64,000 nucleotides of DNA from Cavia porcellus (Eukaryota; Chordata; Mammalia; Rodentia; Caviidae): contig NW_026947502.1 of assembly GCF_034190915.1 (NCBI RefSeq), forward strand, positions 35,804,785-35,868,784. The letters are read 5' to 3'. Under the pieces are notes generated by a model. That model ran no database searches. It was not told the origin of the DNA and worked only from the letters and a program-made list of their open reading frames with translations. The position numbers were made by a program, and so were the translations under genes. Shown piece by piece: positions 45,056-56,386 of this stretch. The first letter of the stretch is position 1; every line of letters begins with the position of its first letter.

Positions 45056-45789
45056 ATAGAAAGTATAAAGCTTCCATTAGCTTTTGGAATTTGGGTGAAG
45101 ATCAAGAGTTAGTTTAGACACTACAATTAGAGTTGTTTTACCAACCTGCTGGCAGAAAACTGTTGTTTTAGGAGCCATTTGTTCTTTTACCCAAAGAATT
45201 TCTTACCTCGTTTATGCTTCATATTTTCTGCCTTCAATAACTTGGAACATTTGTCTGTTGGTGGTCATTTGGATTCTTTCCATTTCTTAGTATATATATA
45301 ATACTGCTATGATGATGTTTGTACAAATTTTGTGTAGAAATATATATATTCATTGCTCTTTTGGATACCTAAGAACAGCATGGCTGGTCTCCTAGTAACT
45401 CTCTGTTTAGTCATTGAGGAACTTGTGAACTATTTACCCAAAAGACTGCATCACTTTACATTCCCACCAACACCGTATGAGGATTCTAATTTCTTCATAT
45501 TTTTACAACAGCTACACTAGTAAAGCACAGTGGCAGCTCATTGTAGTTTTCACTTGTATTCTTCCAGTGGTGATGATAATGAATATTGTTTTTATGTGCA
45601 CAGCAGTTCTTGGTATTTATACAGTAAAGAAATGTCCTTGTAGACTTTTACTTATTTTTTTTTCTTTTATTGACTTTTCTTTTATTGTTGAGTTGTTAGG
45701 ATTCTTTATATATTCTGAATACAAACTTTTTGTAATGATGGTTCTACAATATTACGAATTTGTTTTCAGTTTTTATTTTTATTATTACA

Positions 45790-46365
45790 TGGTTATATTA
45801 CATAATGACGACAGTCCTTTTGGGGAATGGATACATCTTTATAACACATCTCAGTTCTTTTCTTCATTCCATTTCCTTTCACTTCATCTCTTCTCTCTTC
45901 TTCTCTTGATCACCTTCCCATTTGAAAAAGGTCTACCTTGCTCCTTCATATTATTTGTCTTTATTTTTCTCTTTATTTATATATTGTTGTTTTCATAAAA
46001 GAGAAACCATGTGGTCTGTAAGCTTGTTTTGTGTGTCTGATTTTTTTTTCACTTATATATATAGTCTTAGGTGCATGCTGTTTTCTTACAAGTGGCTCAA
46101 GTTTATCCTTTTTATGGCATAATCGTACCCTGCTGTGTGTAAATACCATATTTTCATTATGCATTCATCTGTTGAGGGACATAGACCTCTTTCAAGATTT
46201 GGTTATTATGAACTGTGTTGCTGTAAACACAGATATGTGTGGATCACTGTAATGTGATATCTTTAACTCTTTCAGGAAGATACCCAGAAAGGGAAAAGCT
46301 AGGTCAAAAGGAGTTTCTAGTTTTAGTGTTTCGACAAATCTCCAGTGAAAATCTTTTTTTAGATA
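45790..46365 (-). mobile_element. 5'-truncated LINE-1 3' end inserted in the ancient LINE-1
   Basis: Collinear with the 3' UTR and ORF2 end at 2658-3124, 26160-26760 and 32700-33300: 'acacatctcagttcttttct', a CT-rich tract at 45860-45910, and the 'ggaagatacccagaaaggga' segment near 46276. Old L1 sequence flanks it on both sides. Confidence 0.75.
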
Positions 46366-46917
46366 TAGTCTTTGAAAAAAGTTGCTGCTATACAGTAGAT
46401 TGTCATTTCTCCTTTTTTGAAATTATCTGCAACGTAAGCATTTCATTTCAATGTGCATGGTCCAATTTGTCTATTTTTTCCTTTTTGTCATTTATTCTTT
46501 TGCTGTCACATTGCCTAACTCATGGTAATGTAGATTCATTTGTATCTGCCGCTACAGGATTTTGTTTTGTATCTGCTAGATTTAAATTTGAAATAATTTT
46601 TTAATACAGTGTGAGGAAAGGACATTGTTTTATGTTCATTTAGTGTGTGTCTAGTTCTCCTAACACAGTTTGTTGAGGAAACTATTCTCAGCCTTCAGTT
46701 GTTTTGACACCCATTAGCAAAATCAATTGAGTATAAATGTAAAAGTTGTTTTTGAACACTTATTTCTAGTGAATATATGAGCTTATCCTTATGTCATTAC
46801 CAGCTGTGTTATTATTGATGTATAGTAAGTTTTGAAATAAAGTGCAACTTGTTAATGTGCTATTTTTGAAAGTTGTTCACAATATAATCTTCTAGGCATG
46901 TTGTATTCCTCCCATTT

Positions 46918-47225
46918 TGTATGAGTCAGTGCTTACAAGAGGTTGCAGAGCTGGGGCAAGGCGCCTCAAAAGACTGCGCATGCTCTGAATCAGATTTATT
47001 GCGGGACATAGAAATTTACAAGACTGGCCTACAGTAGATGGCCTTAGAGTCAAATGTAGAATGTAGAAGATTTGTTTATGATCTAGAGATCAGAAAGATC
47101 CCAGATGCAACTCCTCTCCTGTTCATCTATTATACCATTCTGACAACATTCTTCCTTAAACTGGGTTTTCCACACCAGAACCAGTGGACTCAGTTCAGGA
47201 GGGCATTCCCCACTGAAGTGGACAA
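46918..47225 (-). mobile_element. possible solo LTR inside the ancient LINE-1
   Basis: About 300 bp not collinear with L1. On the minus strand it carries a poly(A) signal in 'gcaataaatctgattcagag' and a following GC-rich, CpG-containing 3' end ('gcatgcgcag'), as in some ERVK-type LTRs. The boundaries TG...CA are tentative and no target duplication was seen. Could instead be a short retrocopy. Confidence 0.35.
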
Positions 47226-48725
47226 ATAATAAATTAACCACTACACATTTGCTTATGAATTTTGATATCAGCTTATCAACTTCTGCAATAAATAAAGGAG
47301 TTGATAAAAAGACCAATTTGAAGATTATTGCGAGCTTGACCTTGTTTTTTGATTCATATTCTTTTCTTTTAACAATGTTCTGTTGATTTAAGTGTATATA
47401 TTGAACTTCTTGGACAAAAAATACCTATCTAATTTATTCTTTTTTATAAGTGGAATTGTTTTCTTAATTTATTTTCAGATTTTCCATAGTTTATGTATCC
47501 ATCTTTTACTGTGTAACTTTGCCAAACTTTTTCTAATGGTATTTTACTTAAGATTTTTTATATAAAAATATATCATCTTTGAATACAGATAGTTTTATTT
47601 TTTTCATTTCCAACCTGGATGCTTTATATTTATTGAGATTTTTTACTAACTAATATGATTGAAACTTCCAGTATAATCTTGAATAACAACGATGAGGACA
47701 AATCTCTTTTTGTTTTTAATTTTAAAAAGACACCAAACATTCATTAACTTTTTGTCATTAAATAAAATGTTGGCTGTGAATTTTTTATAAATACTTTATA
47801 TTATTTTAGATTTTTTTCTTTTCCAAGTTTGTTGATTTTGCAAAATCAAGAATAAATATTGGATTTTTAAAGTTCCACTGAGTTTTGCTCGTATTATGAT
47901 GATTATATTGCTGTCACTTTCTACGCTATTAATGTAGGATATTATATCAGTTCACTTGCAGGTGTTACACTAACCATGCATTTCTGGGATAATTCCCATG
48001 TAGCCTTGATATATACTGTTTTGTGTATGTTGCTTGATGCATTTTGTTAGGTCAGAATAAAATGAGCATTATAGCGTGAATTGGAAAGTATTCTGTTTTT
48101 GTAAGAGTTTGTAAAAGATTAATTATTTTTTTAATGCTTGGAGGAATTCATTAGTGGGTCAACTGTGTACTCAGTTTCCCTTATGAGAAGTTTTAAAAGC
48201 TTTTAATCTATTTTATAATTAATTATTGGCCTATTAGGATCATCTGTTTTTATTGAACTAGGCTGGGCAACTTGTGTCTTCTTAGGAATTAATGCATTCC
48301 ATCTAAATTATCTAATTTGCTATCATGTAGTTATTCATAATATTTCTCTGTAATGCTCTCTATTTCTATGACACTGGTAGTTATATCCCAGTTTCCTTCC
48401 TGACAATAGTAATTTGCATGTTCTTCCTTATACATTATTTCACCAAAAAGTTAGTTTTGTTGATATTTTTAAAGAACCAATTTTTGAATTGATGAATATG
48501 TCTATTGTATTTTTATCTTTATTCATTTACTTCTTCTTTAATATGTATTTCTTTCTTTCCTTTTGCTTGCCTTGTGCTAATTTTGTCTTTATTGTTTTAT
48601 AAGAAAGGTGATATTATTGATTGAGACCTTTCATGTTTAATAGACATTTACAGTTTTGCATTTTACTCCTATCACTCTTGATTTAGCTGCTTTGCTCAAA
48701 TTATTATTATGTTTTTGTCCCTCAT

Positions 48726-48737
48726 TCTTTTATTTTT
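48726..48737. repeat. left target-site duplication of the 48.7-56.4 kb LINE-1
   Basis: 'tcttttattttt' is repeated exactly at 56375-56386. Ancient L1 sequence lies outside both copies and is continuous when they are joined, supporting the assignment. Confidence 0.75.
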
Positions 48738-49129
48738 TTTAAAAAAGCAAAGAGTAAAGAGGGTATAAATAATACAGAATTTTTTAAAAGTAGGAAATTA
48801 ACACTAGTTAACATATTGCATATTGTTGTCTTAGAAGTTGTTCAAGTTACAAAATCTAGGCACAAAAGTGATTAGTCAAACAGTGACAGCAGCATAAACT
48901 GTACTTTTTGATGAACTAACAGAGATTGGTAGTATAATTACCTATCTAGCATACATATACATACATATATTTTTATGTGTTTACTAATATACATATAATC
49001 TTTTCCTTTTTTCTTTTCCCCATCATAGCTGTTCTTTCATTTTGAGTATTTTCTTTCCTTTTCATTGTTACAATATGTATTGTATATTTAGGATCTTATT
49101 ACTCTTTCAGATTTTTATTTTTTAGTATT

Positions 49130-52100
49130 TTTATACTAGGGAGACAATATGATATTTATAAATGTGAGTCTGATTTATCTCATTTATGAGTATGGTCTCA
49201 AGTTGCCTTCATTTACCTTTTAAAAGCCTCAAGACTATCCTTTTTAATACTCCACTGAATAATACTCCACTGTATAAAAATACCACTTCTTTTTAACCCA
49301 TCCTGAGGTTGATGGGCATTTTGGTTGTTTCCAAGATTTAACTATTATAAATTGTGCTGCTATAAACATGAATGCACATATATCACTTTGACATTATATT
49401 TTCAATTTTTCTGGAAAAATAATCAGAATGAGAATAGCTGGATTAAATGATACTTTCAGTCCTAGTTTTCTGAGGAATGCCACTCTGATTTCCATACTGG
49501 TTGCACTAGTCTACACTCCCACCAACAGTAGAGAAGTGTTCCATTTCCCCCACATCCCTGCCAACATTTGGTGTCAGTTGATTTCTTTCTGGAAAGAGAT
49601 GGATTCTCAATGTTGTTTTAATTTTCATTTTTCGAATGACCACTGATGGTGAACATTTCTTCATGTATTTATTTGCCATTTGTATTTCTTCATCTGAGAA
49701 ATGTGTGTTCATCACAGATGCCCATTTTTGGATTGGGTCCTTGAATTTGAGGGGCCTGATGTTTCTCAACTCTTTATATGTTCTAGATATAAGTCCTTTA
49801 TGTGAGGGACGGCTAGATAAAATTCTTTCCCATTCTGTGTATTTGCCCTTCACTATGTTGGTGATTTCTTTTGAAGTGCAAAAACTTTTTAATAAGAAGA
49901 GATCCCAGTTGTTATTCTTTGAGGTACAGCTTACATTTTTTCATAAACTCTTTGCCTACTCTTATGTCTCAAAGAATTCTTTCTACCTTGGCTTCCATTA
50001 GATGTAGTGTTTCTGTATTAATATTTAGATTTTGGATCCATTTTGACTTTGGTTTAGCTCAGGGTGATAAGTGTGTCTAGCTTCAGTCTTTGGCATGTGG
50101 AAAGCCAATTTTTCTAGCACGATTTATTAAAGAGGCTATTTTTCTTCCAGTAAACATTTTTAGCCCCTCTGTCAAAGATAAGGTGGCTGAGTGTCTTTGT
50201 AGCTGTGTCTACATCTTCTAATCAGTTCCACTGATCCTCAGGTCTTTTTCTTTGCCAGTACCATGCTGATTTTATCACAGTAGCTTTGTAGTATAATTTC
50301 AAGTCAGGGATTGTGATGCCTCCTGCCTTGCCTTTGTTGCTCAGGATTGCCTTTGCTATTCTATGTCTCTTATGTCTCCAAATGAATTTTAGGAATGTCT
50401 TCTCTAGCTCTGCGAGGTATGTCAATGGTATTTTGATTGGAAGTGCATTAAATCTGTATAGCAGTTTTAGGAGTATGGCCATTTTTACAATGTTGGTTCT
50501 TTCTAACCAAGAGCAAGGTATATCTTTTGGACATCTTATTAGATCTCCTTTTTTATAGTAGTATAATTTTCAACTTATAGGTCTTTTACATCCTTTGTTA
50601 GGTTGATTCCTAAATATTACATTGTGTTGGATGCTATTGTGAAAGGTGTCATTTCCATGATTTCTGTCTCAGTGAGCTTGTTGCTTATGCACAGCAATGC
50701 TATTGATTTTTCATTGTTGATTTGTACCCAGCTATACTGCTGAATTTGCTTGTTAGCTCTAGTAGTCTTTTGCTATTGCTAAAGTTTTTGGGATCTTCTA
50801 TTCAGAATATTGTGTCTTCTGCAAATAGTGATAATTTAACTTCTTTCTTTCCTATCCTTATTCCTTTTATTCCTCTCTCTTTTCTGATTTTTATGGCTAA
50901 TATTTTCAGAACTATATTGAATAGGAGTGCTGATATTGGACACCTTTGTCTTGTTCCTGATTTTAGAGTGAAAGCTTTTACTTTTTGTCCATTTAGTATG
51001 ATGTTGGCTATAAGCTTGTCTTAGATGGCATTTATCAGATTGACATAGACATCTATTCCAAGTTCTGTAGGGCTTTTATCATCAACAAGTGGACTTTATT
51101 AGACGCTTTTTTCTACGTCTATTGAGATGATAATGTGGTTTTTGTTTTTGGCTCTGTTGATGCGGTGTATTACATTTATTGATTTGTGTATGTTAAACCA
51201 TCCCTGAATTCCTGGAATGAATTCCACTTGGTCATGATGCATAACCTTCTGGATGATTTGCTGCATTCTATTTGCCAGTGTTAATTGAGAATTTTTTGTG
51301 TTCATTACGGAGATTGGCCTACAGTTCTCCTTTTACGTTGGTGCTTCCTCTGTACAGCTAGCAGACTCAATGTTCCAAATGTAAGACCTCTCCTCCATGG
51401 GTGTCCCCAAAGTCTGGGGTCCCCTTCCCATCCTTGGCCAAGGCTCACTTCTGAGGGCCCCAACACCAGGCCCACCTGGGAACTGGATCTCCCAGAGTGG
51501 GGTCTGTTCCCTGGACAGTGCCATGCATTCCCTCCACTACACCTGAACCTTTGTTAAATCAGATACCTGCTGGATATTTTGTTTTGTTTTGTTTGTTTTG
51601 AGACAGGATTTTTCTGTGGTGTTAGTATCAGTGTAATACTTGCCTTTAGGAATTAGTTAGGAGGAATGGCTTCCATTTCAATTTCATTGAAAATTTGATG
51701 AGTGTTGGCATTAAGTCTTCTCTAAATTGCTTATAGAATTCAGCCATGAATCCATCAGGACGTGGCTTTTCTTTGTTGGTAAGATTTTAATCATATTTTA
51801 ATTTCAGTACTGATATTGGGCTATTCAAAATTGTTATACCTTCTTTATTGAGCTTTGGTAATTCATACATTTCTAGAAATCTGTCTATTTCCTCTATGTT
51901 TTCCACTCTATATGAGTAAAGATTTTCAAAATAGTTATTTATGATCTTCTGGGTTTTCCTGGGATCTGTAGTAATTTCACCTTTTTCATTTATTATTGCA
52001 TGAATTTGAGTTTTTTCTTATCTTTTTTGATAAGGTTGATCAATTTTGTTTATTCTCTCAAAGAATTGGTTCTTTGATACATTAATTCTTTTTATTGGTT

Positions 52101-53170
52101 TCTTGGTCTTAATTGCATTAATTTCTGCTCTGATCTTTGTAATTTTTTCTCTTCTAGGAGCTTCGTACTTGACTTCCTCTTCTTTTTCTAGAAGCTTGAG
52201 GACTAACATTAGATTGTTTATTTGTGCTCATTCTGTTTCCCTAATGTGACAATTCATTGCTATATATTTCCCTCTTAGGACCACTTTCACTTTGTCCCAC
52301 AGGTTTTGGTGTGTTGTATCTGCATTTTCACTGACCTGCAGGCATTTTTCAATTTCTTCTTTATTTTCACTATAATCCATTTGTTGTTCAAAATGCTTTT
52401 ATTCAATTTCCACGTGTTAATGTAGGCTTTACAATTTATTTTTCGACCAATTTCCAATTTCAGTGCACTATGGCCAGATAATAAGCATGGGATAACTTCA
52501 ATCCCTTTGCATTTACTTAAGGCTGTTCTATTGGCTAATATATGGTCTGTTTTAGAGAATGTTTCATGCACAACTGAGAACATGTATTCTGATGTGGTTG
52601 CATGAAACACTTTGCAAACATCTACCAAGTCCATTTGTATACAGGTTTGATTTAGTTCTGCTATTTCTTTGATGACTTTCTGTCTAGTTGATGTATCTCT
52701 TTGTGAAAATGGACATTACGATTCTCCTATTACAGTTCTGTTTTTGTGTATTTGGTTTTTCATGTCTATTAATATTTGTCTGATTTAGTTGTGTGCTCCT
52801 ATATTAGGTGCACATATATTTATGATTGTTAGCTCTTCCTCTTGAGTTTTTCCACTAACAAGTATGTTGTAACCTTCTTATTCTCTTTTGATCATTTTTG
52901 GTATAACGTTCACAGTGTCTGCAAATAGAATAGCTATCTCTGCTTTTTTCTGGGTTCCTGTCACTTTGTTTATGATCTTTTGGCTTTAAGCCTATGAATT
53001 TCCTTCTGAGTTAAATATGTTTCCTGTATACAGTTTATTGTTGGATATTTTTTCTTGATCCAATCTGCCGGTGTTTTGATTGGTAAATTAACACCATTTA
53101 CACTAATGTTTATAATTGATATGCATTGGCTTATCTTTGTTATGATGTCTTTTTGCTCTTGGTTTTCTAC
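49130..53170 (-). pseudogene. L1 ORF2 (endonuclease, reverse transcriptase, Cys-rich domain), decayed
   Basis: Reading on the minus strand. The N-terminus at about 53150-52980 has INGVNLPIKTPADWIKKKYP then IQETYLTQKEIHRLK, holding the catalytic Glu of QETH(L). The endonuclease end at 52634-52287 has SKTDHILANRTALSKCK and LLSGHSALKLEI, where the conserved SDH is SGH. The RT start at 51305-51099 has [11 protein letters not shown] with the first RT Asp. The C-terminal part at 50482-50222 has [20 protein letters not shown] and [19 protein letters not shown]. The frames are interrupted, so it is non-functional. Confidence 0.9.
51334..51611. other. GC-rich insert within L1 ORF2, origin unknown
   Basis: L1 similarity stops after 'cagttctcctttt' and resumes at about 51612 ('tttctgtggtgttagtatca'). 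Between lies about 280 bp that is conspicuously GC-rich (51360-51545), ending in a TTTTG-repeat run and 'gagacagg', which resembles an antisense B1 tail. No matching family, motif or target duplication was recognised. Confidence 0.6.
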
Positions 53171-53599
53171 TTTTCTCCCTTGTTTAATTGCTTGCATTGT
53201 CTGATGGTATCTTTCTGTTATTGTTCTGGAAATTGTAGTCATTTTTATCTCTATTTAATATGTCTTTTTTGTTTTTTAAACAATTTTATTTAAAGAGAAA
53301 AAACAAAACAGAAAAAGGGTACAAGTAATACAGAATTTCAAAAAAATAATCAGTAAGAAATCACTACTTAGTAGATTATGTATTGTCATCTTAGAAATAG
53401 TTGTTCAAGTTACAAAATTAAAGCATGCAAGAGATTTAAACAGTGAGACTGCAAACAGTTCTGTTCAATGATCCAACAAAAACTTAGTAGTATAATTATC
53501 TATCTTACACACTTAAATATATATGCAGTTATATCCTTTAGAGCACTTTCTTTTCCTCTCTGTTTTACAATAACAATTACACATTTTGGGTTTTATTAC

Positions 53600-54420
53600 T
53601 CCTACAGTTCTTACTACTTTTTTTGAAGAGAATAAAACCAAATGTGACAAAACAAAACAGAGTCAGTCAAAACAAAAGAATGGACATAATACATGATGTA
53701 AAAACAGAATATGAGATGATCAACAATGGTTACCATAATGCTTCTTGCTATCTTAAAAAGAATTGTCTATATCATCAGGTATAATAAAATTGAACAAAAC
53801 AGTACAGAATAATACCAATAAAACCAAAACATTGGAGACACTACAAGACTTCAAAAGATAATAATAGTCAATGAATCTTATTGTCTTCAAAGTAGTTGCC
53901 TATACCCTCAAACCTGATACTAATCAAACAAAACAGAATAGAGTAAAATCAGTCAATGCAAGATGGTGAGAGCGATACAGGGCTTCAAATCAAGTAAGAG
54001 GAAATCAAAATGTTTACTGTAATATATCCTGCTATTTTTAAATTTATTTTCCCCTTAATTTGAATAAATAAATAAAGGAGATTGAGATAAAAGAGAACAT
54101 AACAACACAACACCGCAGGTCAGAACATAACAATTTAAGCAACATAGTGTTTCACCACAAGATAACCAGACATAACAGTAGTTAACATAGTGTCTCTTTC
54201 CTATACTATACTATAGTATAGTATAGTATACTCTTTCGTATACTATAGCATCAAACATATCAAGACAGTGTAAAACCATTCAGGGGAATGAAAGTATTAC
54301 AGGGTATTCAGAACCAACTAACAGAAAATGAACAAAGGTTACTATATTATCTCCTTGTCTATAAAATATTTTGTTTATAGTATCACATATAATAAGACAC
54401 AACATGATAAAACTGATGGA
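53600..54420 (-). repeat. tandem units (about 130-150 bp) of an L1 3' UTR
   Basis: Recurring landmarks: 'caatggttaccata' (about 53725), 'aatagtcaatgaatctta' (about 53863), 'aatgtttactgtaatat' (about 54009) and 'aaaggttactatattat' (about 54333). Each is preceded by a 'tacaagacttca' or 'tacagggcttca' type segment (53841, 53972, 54298). About five diverged units. Same family as 22300-22690. Confidence 0.6.
54201..54226. repeat. perfect 26-bp AT-rich palindrome
   Basis: Composed of 'ctatactatacta' followed by its exact reverse complement, with no spacer. A related 'gtatactatag' follows at about 54239. It lies inside the L1 3' UTR insert and may extrude a cruciform or hairpin. Confidence 0.9.
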
Positions 54421-54965
54421 GAATGTTTAGTATGTCTTTCAATACTCTTTCTAGGGTTGGTTTGGTGGACATGAATTTCTTCATTTGTTCTTTGTCATGG
54501 AAGTATCTTATTTCTCCATTACTGTTCTAAGAAAGTTTTTCAGGGTACATCAATCTGGGTTGAAAGTTGTTTTATTTTAGGGCTTGAAAACTTTACTTCA
54601 AGCTCATCTTAACTTGAGGGTCTGTGCTGAGAAGTCTGCCATGATTCTAATAGGCTTTTCTTGATAGGTGAGTTGTATCTTTTCTCTAAAAGCTTTTAAT
54701 ATTCTGTTTTTTTTTTATGTTGGATTTCTGGGAGCTTCATTATTATATGTCTGGGTGTAGATTTATTTTGGTTATGACTGTTTAGCATTCTATATGTCTC
54801 ACTTATCTGATTCTTTTCTTATGTTTGGGTAATTTTCTGCTATTTCCTCTGTGAGTGGTTTATCAATGTCATTTGCATTGACTCCTGCATCTTCATTGAG
54901 GCCTATTAGTATTGTATTGTTTCTTTTTGCATCATCTTGATGCTGTTCAATTGTCATTTCATTCT

Positions 54966-55080
54966 GTGTTGTTATTTATTTATTTATTTATTTATTTACT
55001 TATTTATTTTATATCGGAATTTAACTGACAACCTCACACTTTCCAGGCAGGGACTTGTGCCATTGAGCTAAACCCTTGAG
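54966..55080 (-). mobile_element. tRNA-derived (ID-like) SINE with (TTTA)n tail, inside L1 ORF1
   Basis: (TTTA)n at about 54972-55009 is the antisense tail. The body follows: 'atatcggaatttaactgaca' (box B complement), 'cacactttccaggcaggg' (anticodon region) and 'gtgccattgagctaaaccct' (box A complement). ORF1 of the surrounding L1 continues on both sides. Confidence 0.82.
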
Positions 55081-55138
55081 CCCTTGTCTTTATGTGGATG
55101 TTTTTCCTTTCATAATTGCTGGCTACAATTCTATCCTT

Positions 55139-55594
55139 AAAGTCCAAAATTCTATCCTCAGCTTCCTCCAAATTTCCAAAAGTCCAAAATTCTATCCTCA
55201 GTTGAATGGTTTCACCAGCTTTCAATATTTCCTGTTTTATTTCCTGGATATCTTGTTGAGCTTGTTTCATGCATTCTACTTCTTTTCTATATTATTCATG
55301 CAAGATTTAAATCATTTTCCCATGCTCCTGCACTTTTTTTTAATCTATCTCTTTTCTAGCTATGTTGAGTAATTTCTTTATTAATGTTGTCATTTCTTTC
55401 TTTATGTGACAGATCATTTTTAATCTGGTTTCCTCTATAGCCTCATGGATTTGTTTCTTTATTTCACTTCCCATCTTTTCAGAAATTTCAAGTGTATGAC
55501 TACTAATGTCTTCTATTTCCATATCTCCTGTACTTGTTCCTGATGGACCAGACATTTGAGATTGCATTTTGCTTTCTTGTTTTGTCTTTTTCAC
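55139..55594 (-). pseudogene. L1 ORF1 N-terminal part with a 40-bp tandem duplication
   Basis: Begins MKKTKQESKMQSQMSGPSG at 55594, then the Ser/Thr/Asp-rich leader (GDMEIEDIS) and the start of the coiled coil. A 23-bp identical segment recurs at 55139-55161 and 55179-55201, a 40-bp period. Because 40 is not a multiple of three, the duplication shifts the frame in the coiled coil. Confidence 0.85.
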
Positions 55595-55639
55595 ATCTTG
55601 GGTTAATATTTTGATCTTTTCAATCTCACTAGTCTCAAC

Positions 55640-56374
55640 TGTCTGTCATGTGTGTCTTAGGTCCTACTTGTGGTTGATGTTTGTCCAATTGCTGAAAGGA
55701 AAGAGCCAGTCACCTGAATTCCTCTCACAGGCCTATTGGGTGAGTCCTGTATTCTTCCTAGGTTGACTAGCCTAGGAGTATTGATGTAAGTCAACTCTTA
55801 GTTCCTATTGTTACATGACCTAAGACTGTTCTAGGCAGTCAGATCTACCGGGTTATAATGTGCACCTCATCTGGGACCCTACTATGTCCCTGGGTGTCTC
55901 ATGGCCTTTTCTGATTTCCTCTGTGTTGGGAGAGGCCTTGTTGGCACTCTCCTCAACACACCTGCTGTTCTAAGTATGGAAAAAGGACTCATCCATACTC
56001 TTGCCAGTCTTGCCAAGGTTCTACAACTAGGGAGGATTTCATTGGTGTTCTCGTTTAGCCACTGTGGTCCTCTATTTGAGGAGGAAACTCTCACCACACT
56101 GTTGTAAGCCCACTGAAGTACTCTGTGTGGTGAGGGGTTGCTGAGGCTCCCACCAACCCACTAAACCTCTGCAGGTGGTGGAATGGTTTGCTAACTGTCT
56201 GTGGGCTGCTGTGGTCTTTTGGTGAGGTTGGGAGGGTGATCGTGGATCCCACTGGTCTCCAAGGTTTTGGGGCAAGGAGAAGGGGAGACAGGTAATCCCA
56301 CTTACCCCTGAGGTTTGTGGGATGAGGAAGGGTCCATTGGCCCCTAGGTCTAAGATGCAAGGAGGTGGCAGGCC
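55640..56374 (-). promoter_or_regulatory. L1 5' UTR / promoter region
   Basis: GC-rich 5' leader of the 48.7-56.4 kb L1, collinear with 1740-2340 of the first L1 (shared 'ggccttgttggcac' and 'gggaccctact.tgtc' segments). Beyond about 56150 it diverges from the first L1. Two loosely similar units may be present at about 56235-56290 and 56295-56345. Promoter activity is inferred from position only. Confidence 0.6.
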
Positions 56375-56386
56375 TCTTTTATTTTT

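Larger units (their letters stand above)
45060..48737 (-). mobile_element. ancient LINE-1, left portion, host of a nested stack
   Basis: Antisense old L1. The 3' UTR/ORF2 end is at 45060-45785 ('cacattcccaccaacaccgt'-type segment near 45460). An insertion occupies about 45790-46365, and ORF2 continues at about 46370-48725 with a probable LTR insert at about 46918-47225. The copy resumes at 56387 after the younger L1. The 173-codon open frame at 45477-45998 runs from this L1 into the inserted one and is not a gene. Confidence 0.75.
53268..54425 (-). mobile_element. LINE-1 3' end inserted within the younger LINE-1
   Basis: Flanked by a 14-bp duplication with one mismatch: 'tttaatatgtcttt' (53254-53267) and 'tttagtatgtcttt' (54426-54439). 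The T-run at 53268-53278 is the antisense poly(A) tail. 53300-53530 matches the 3' UTR at 48745-48970. 53600-54420 consists of repeated units whose reverse complement matches 22300-22690. It contains no ORF2 sequence that I can see, so it is a 5'-truncated copy made almost entirely of 3' UTR. Confidence 0.88.
48738..56374 (-). mobile_element. near-full-length LINE-1 with three later insertions
   Basis: Antisense L1 of about 6.2 kb after subtracting inserts. It has a 3' UTR (48738 to about 49130), ORF2 (about 49130-53170), an ORF1/ORF2 junction and ORF1 (about 53180-55594), and a GC-rich 5' UTR (about 55600-56374). A 12-bp target duplication flanks it. Later insertions: a GC-rich sequence (51334-51611), an L1 3' end (53268-54425) and a SINE (54966-55080). 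Frames are broken in both ORFs. It is the best-preserved L1 here and the reference for ordering the others. Confidence 0.92.

Noticed and set aside
45477..45998. 173-codon hydrophobic open frame as a membrane protein gene
   Set aside because: It starts in antisense ancient L1 sequence and ends in an inserted antisense L1 3' UTR. The hydrophobic character comes from T-rich antisense DNA.
54201..54245. Rho-independent terminator or bacterial regulatory hairpin
   Set aside because: The context is a mammalian L1 UTR and the palindrome is purely AT-rich without a U-tract function.
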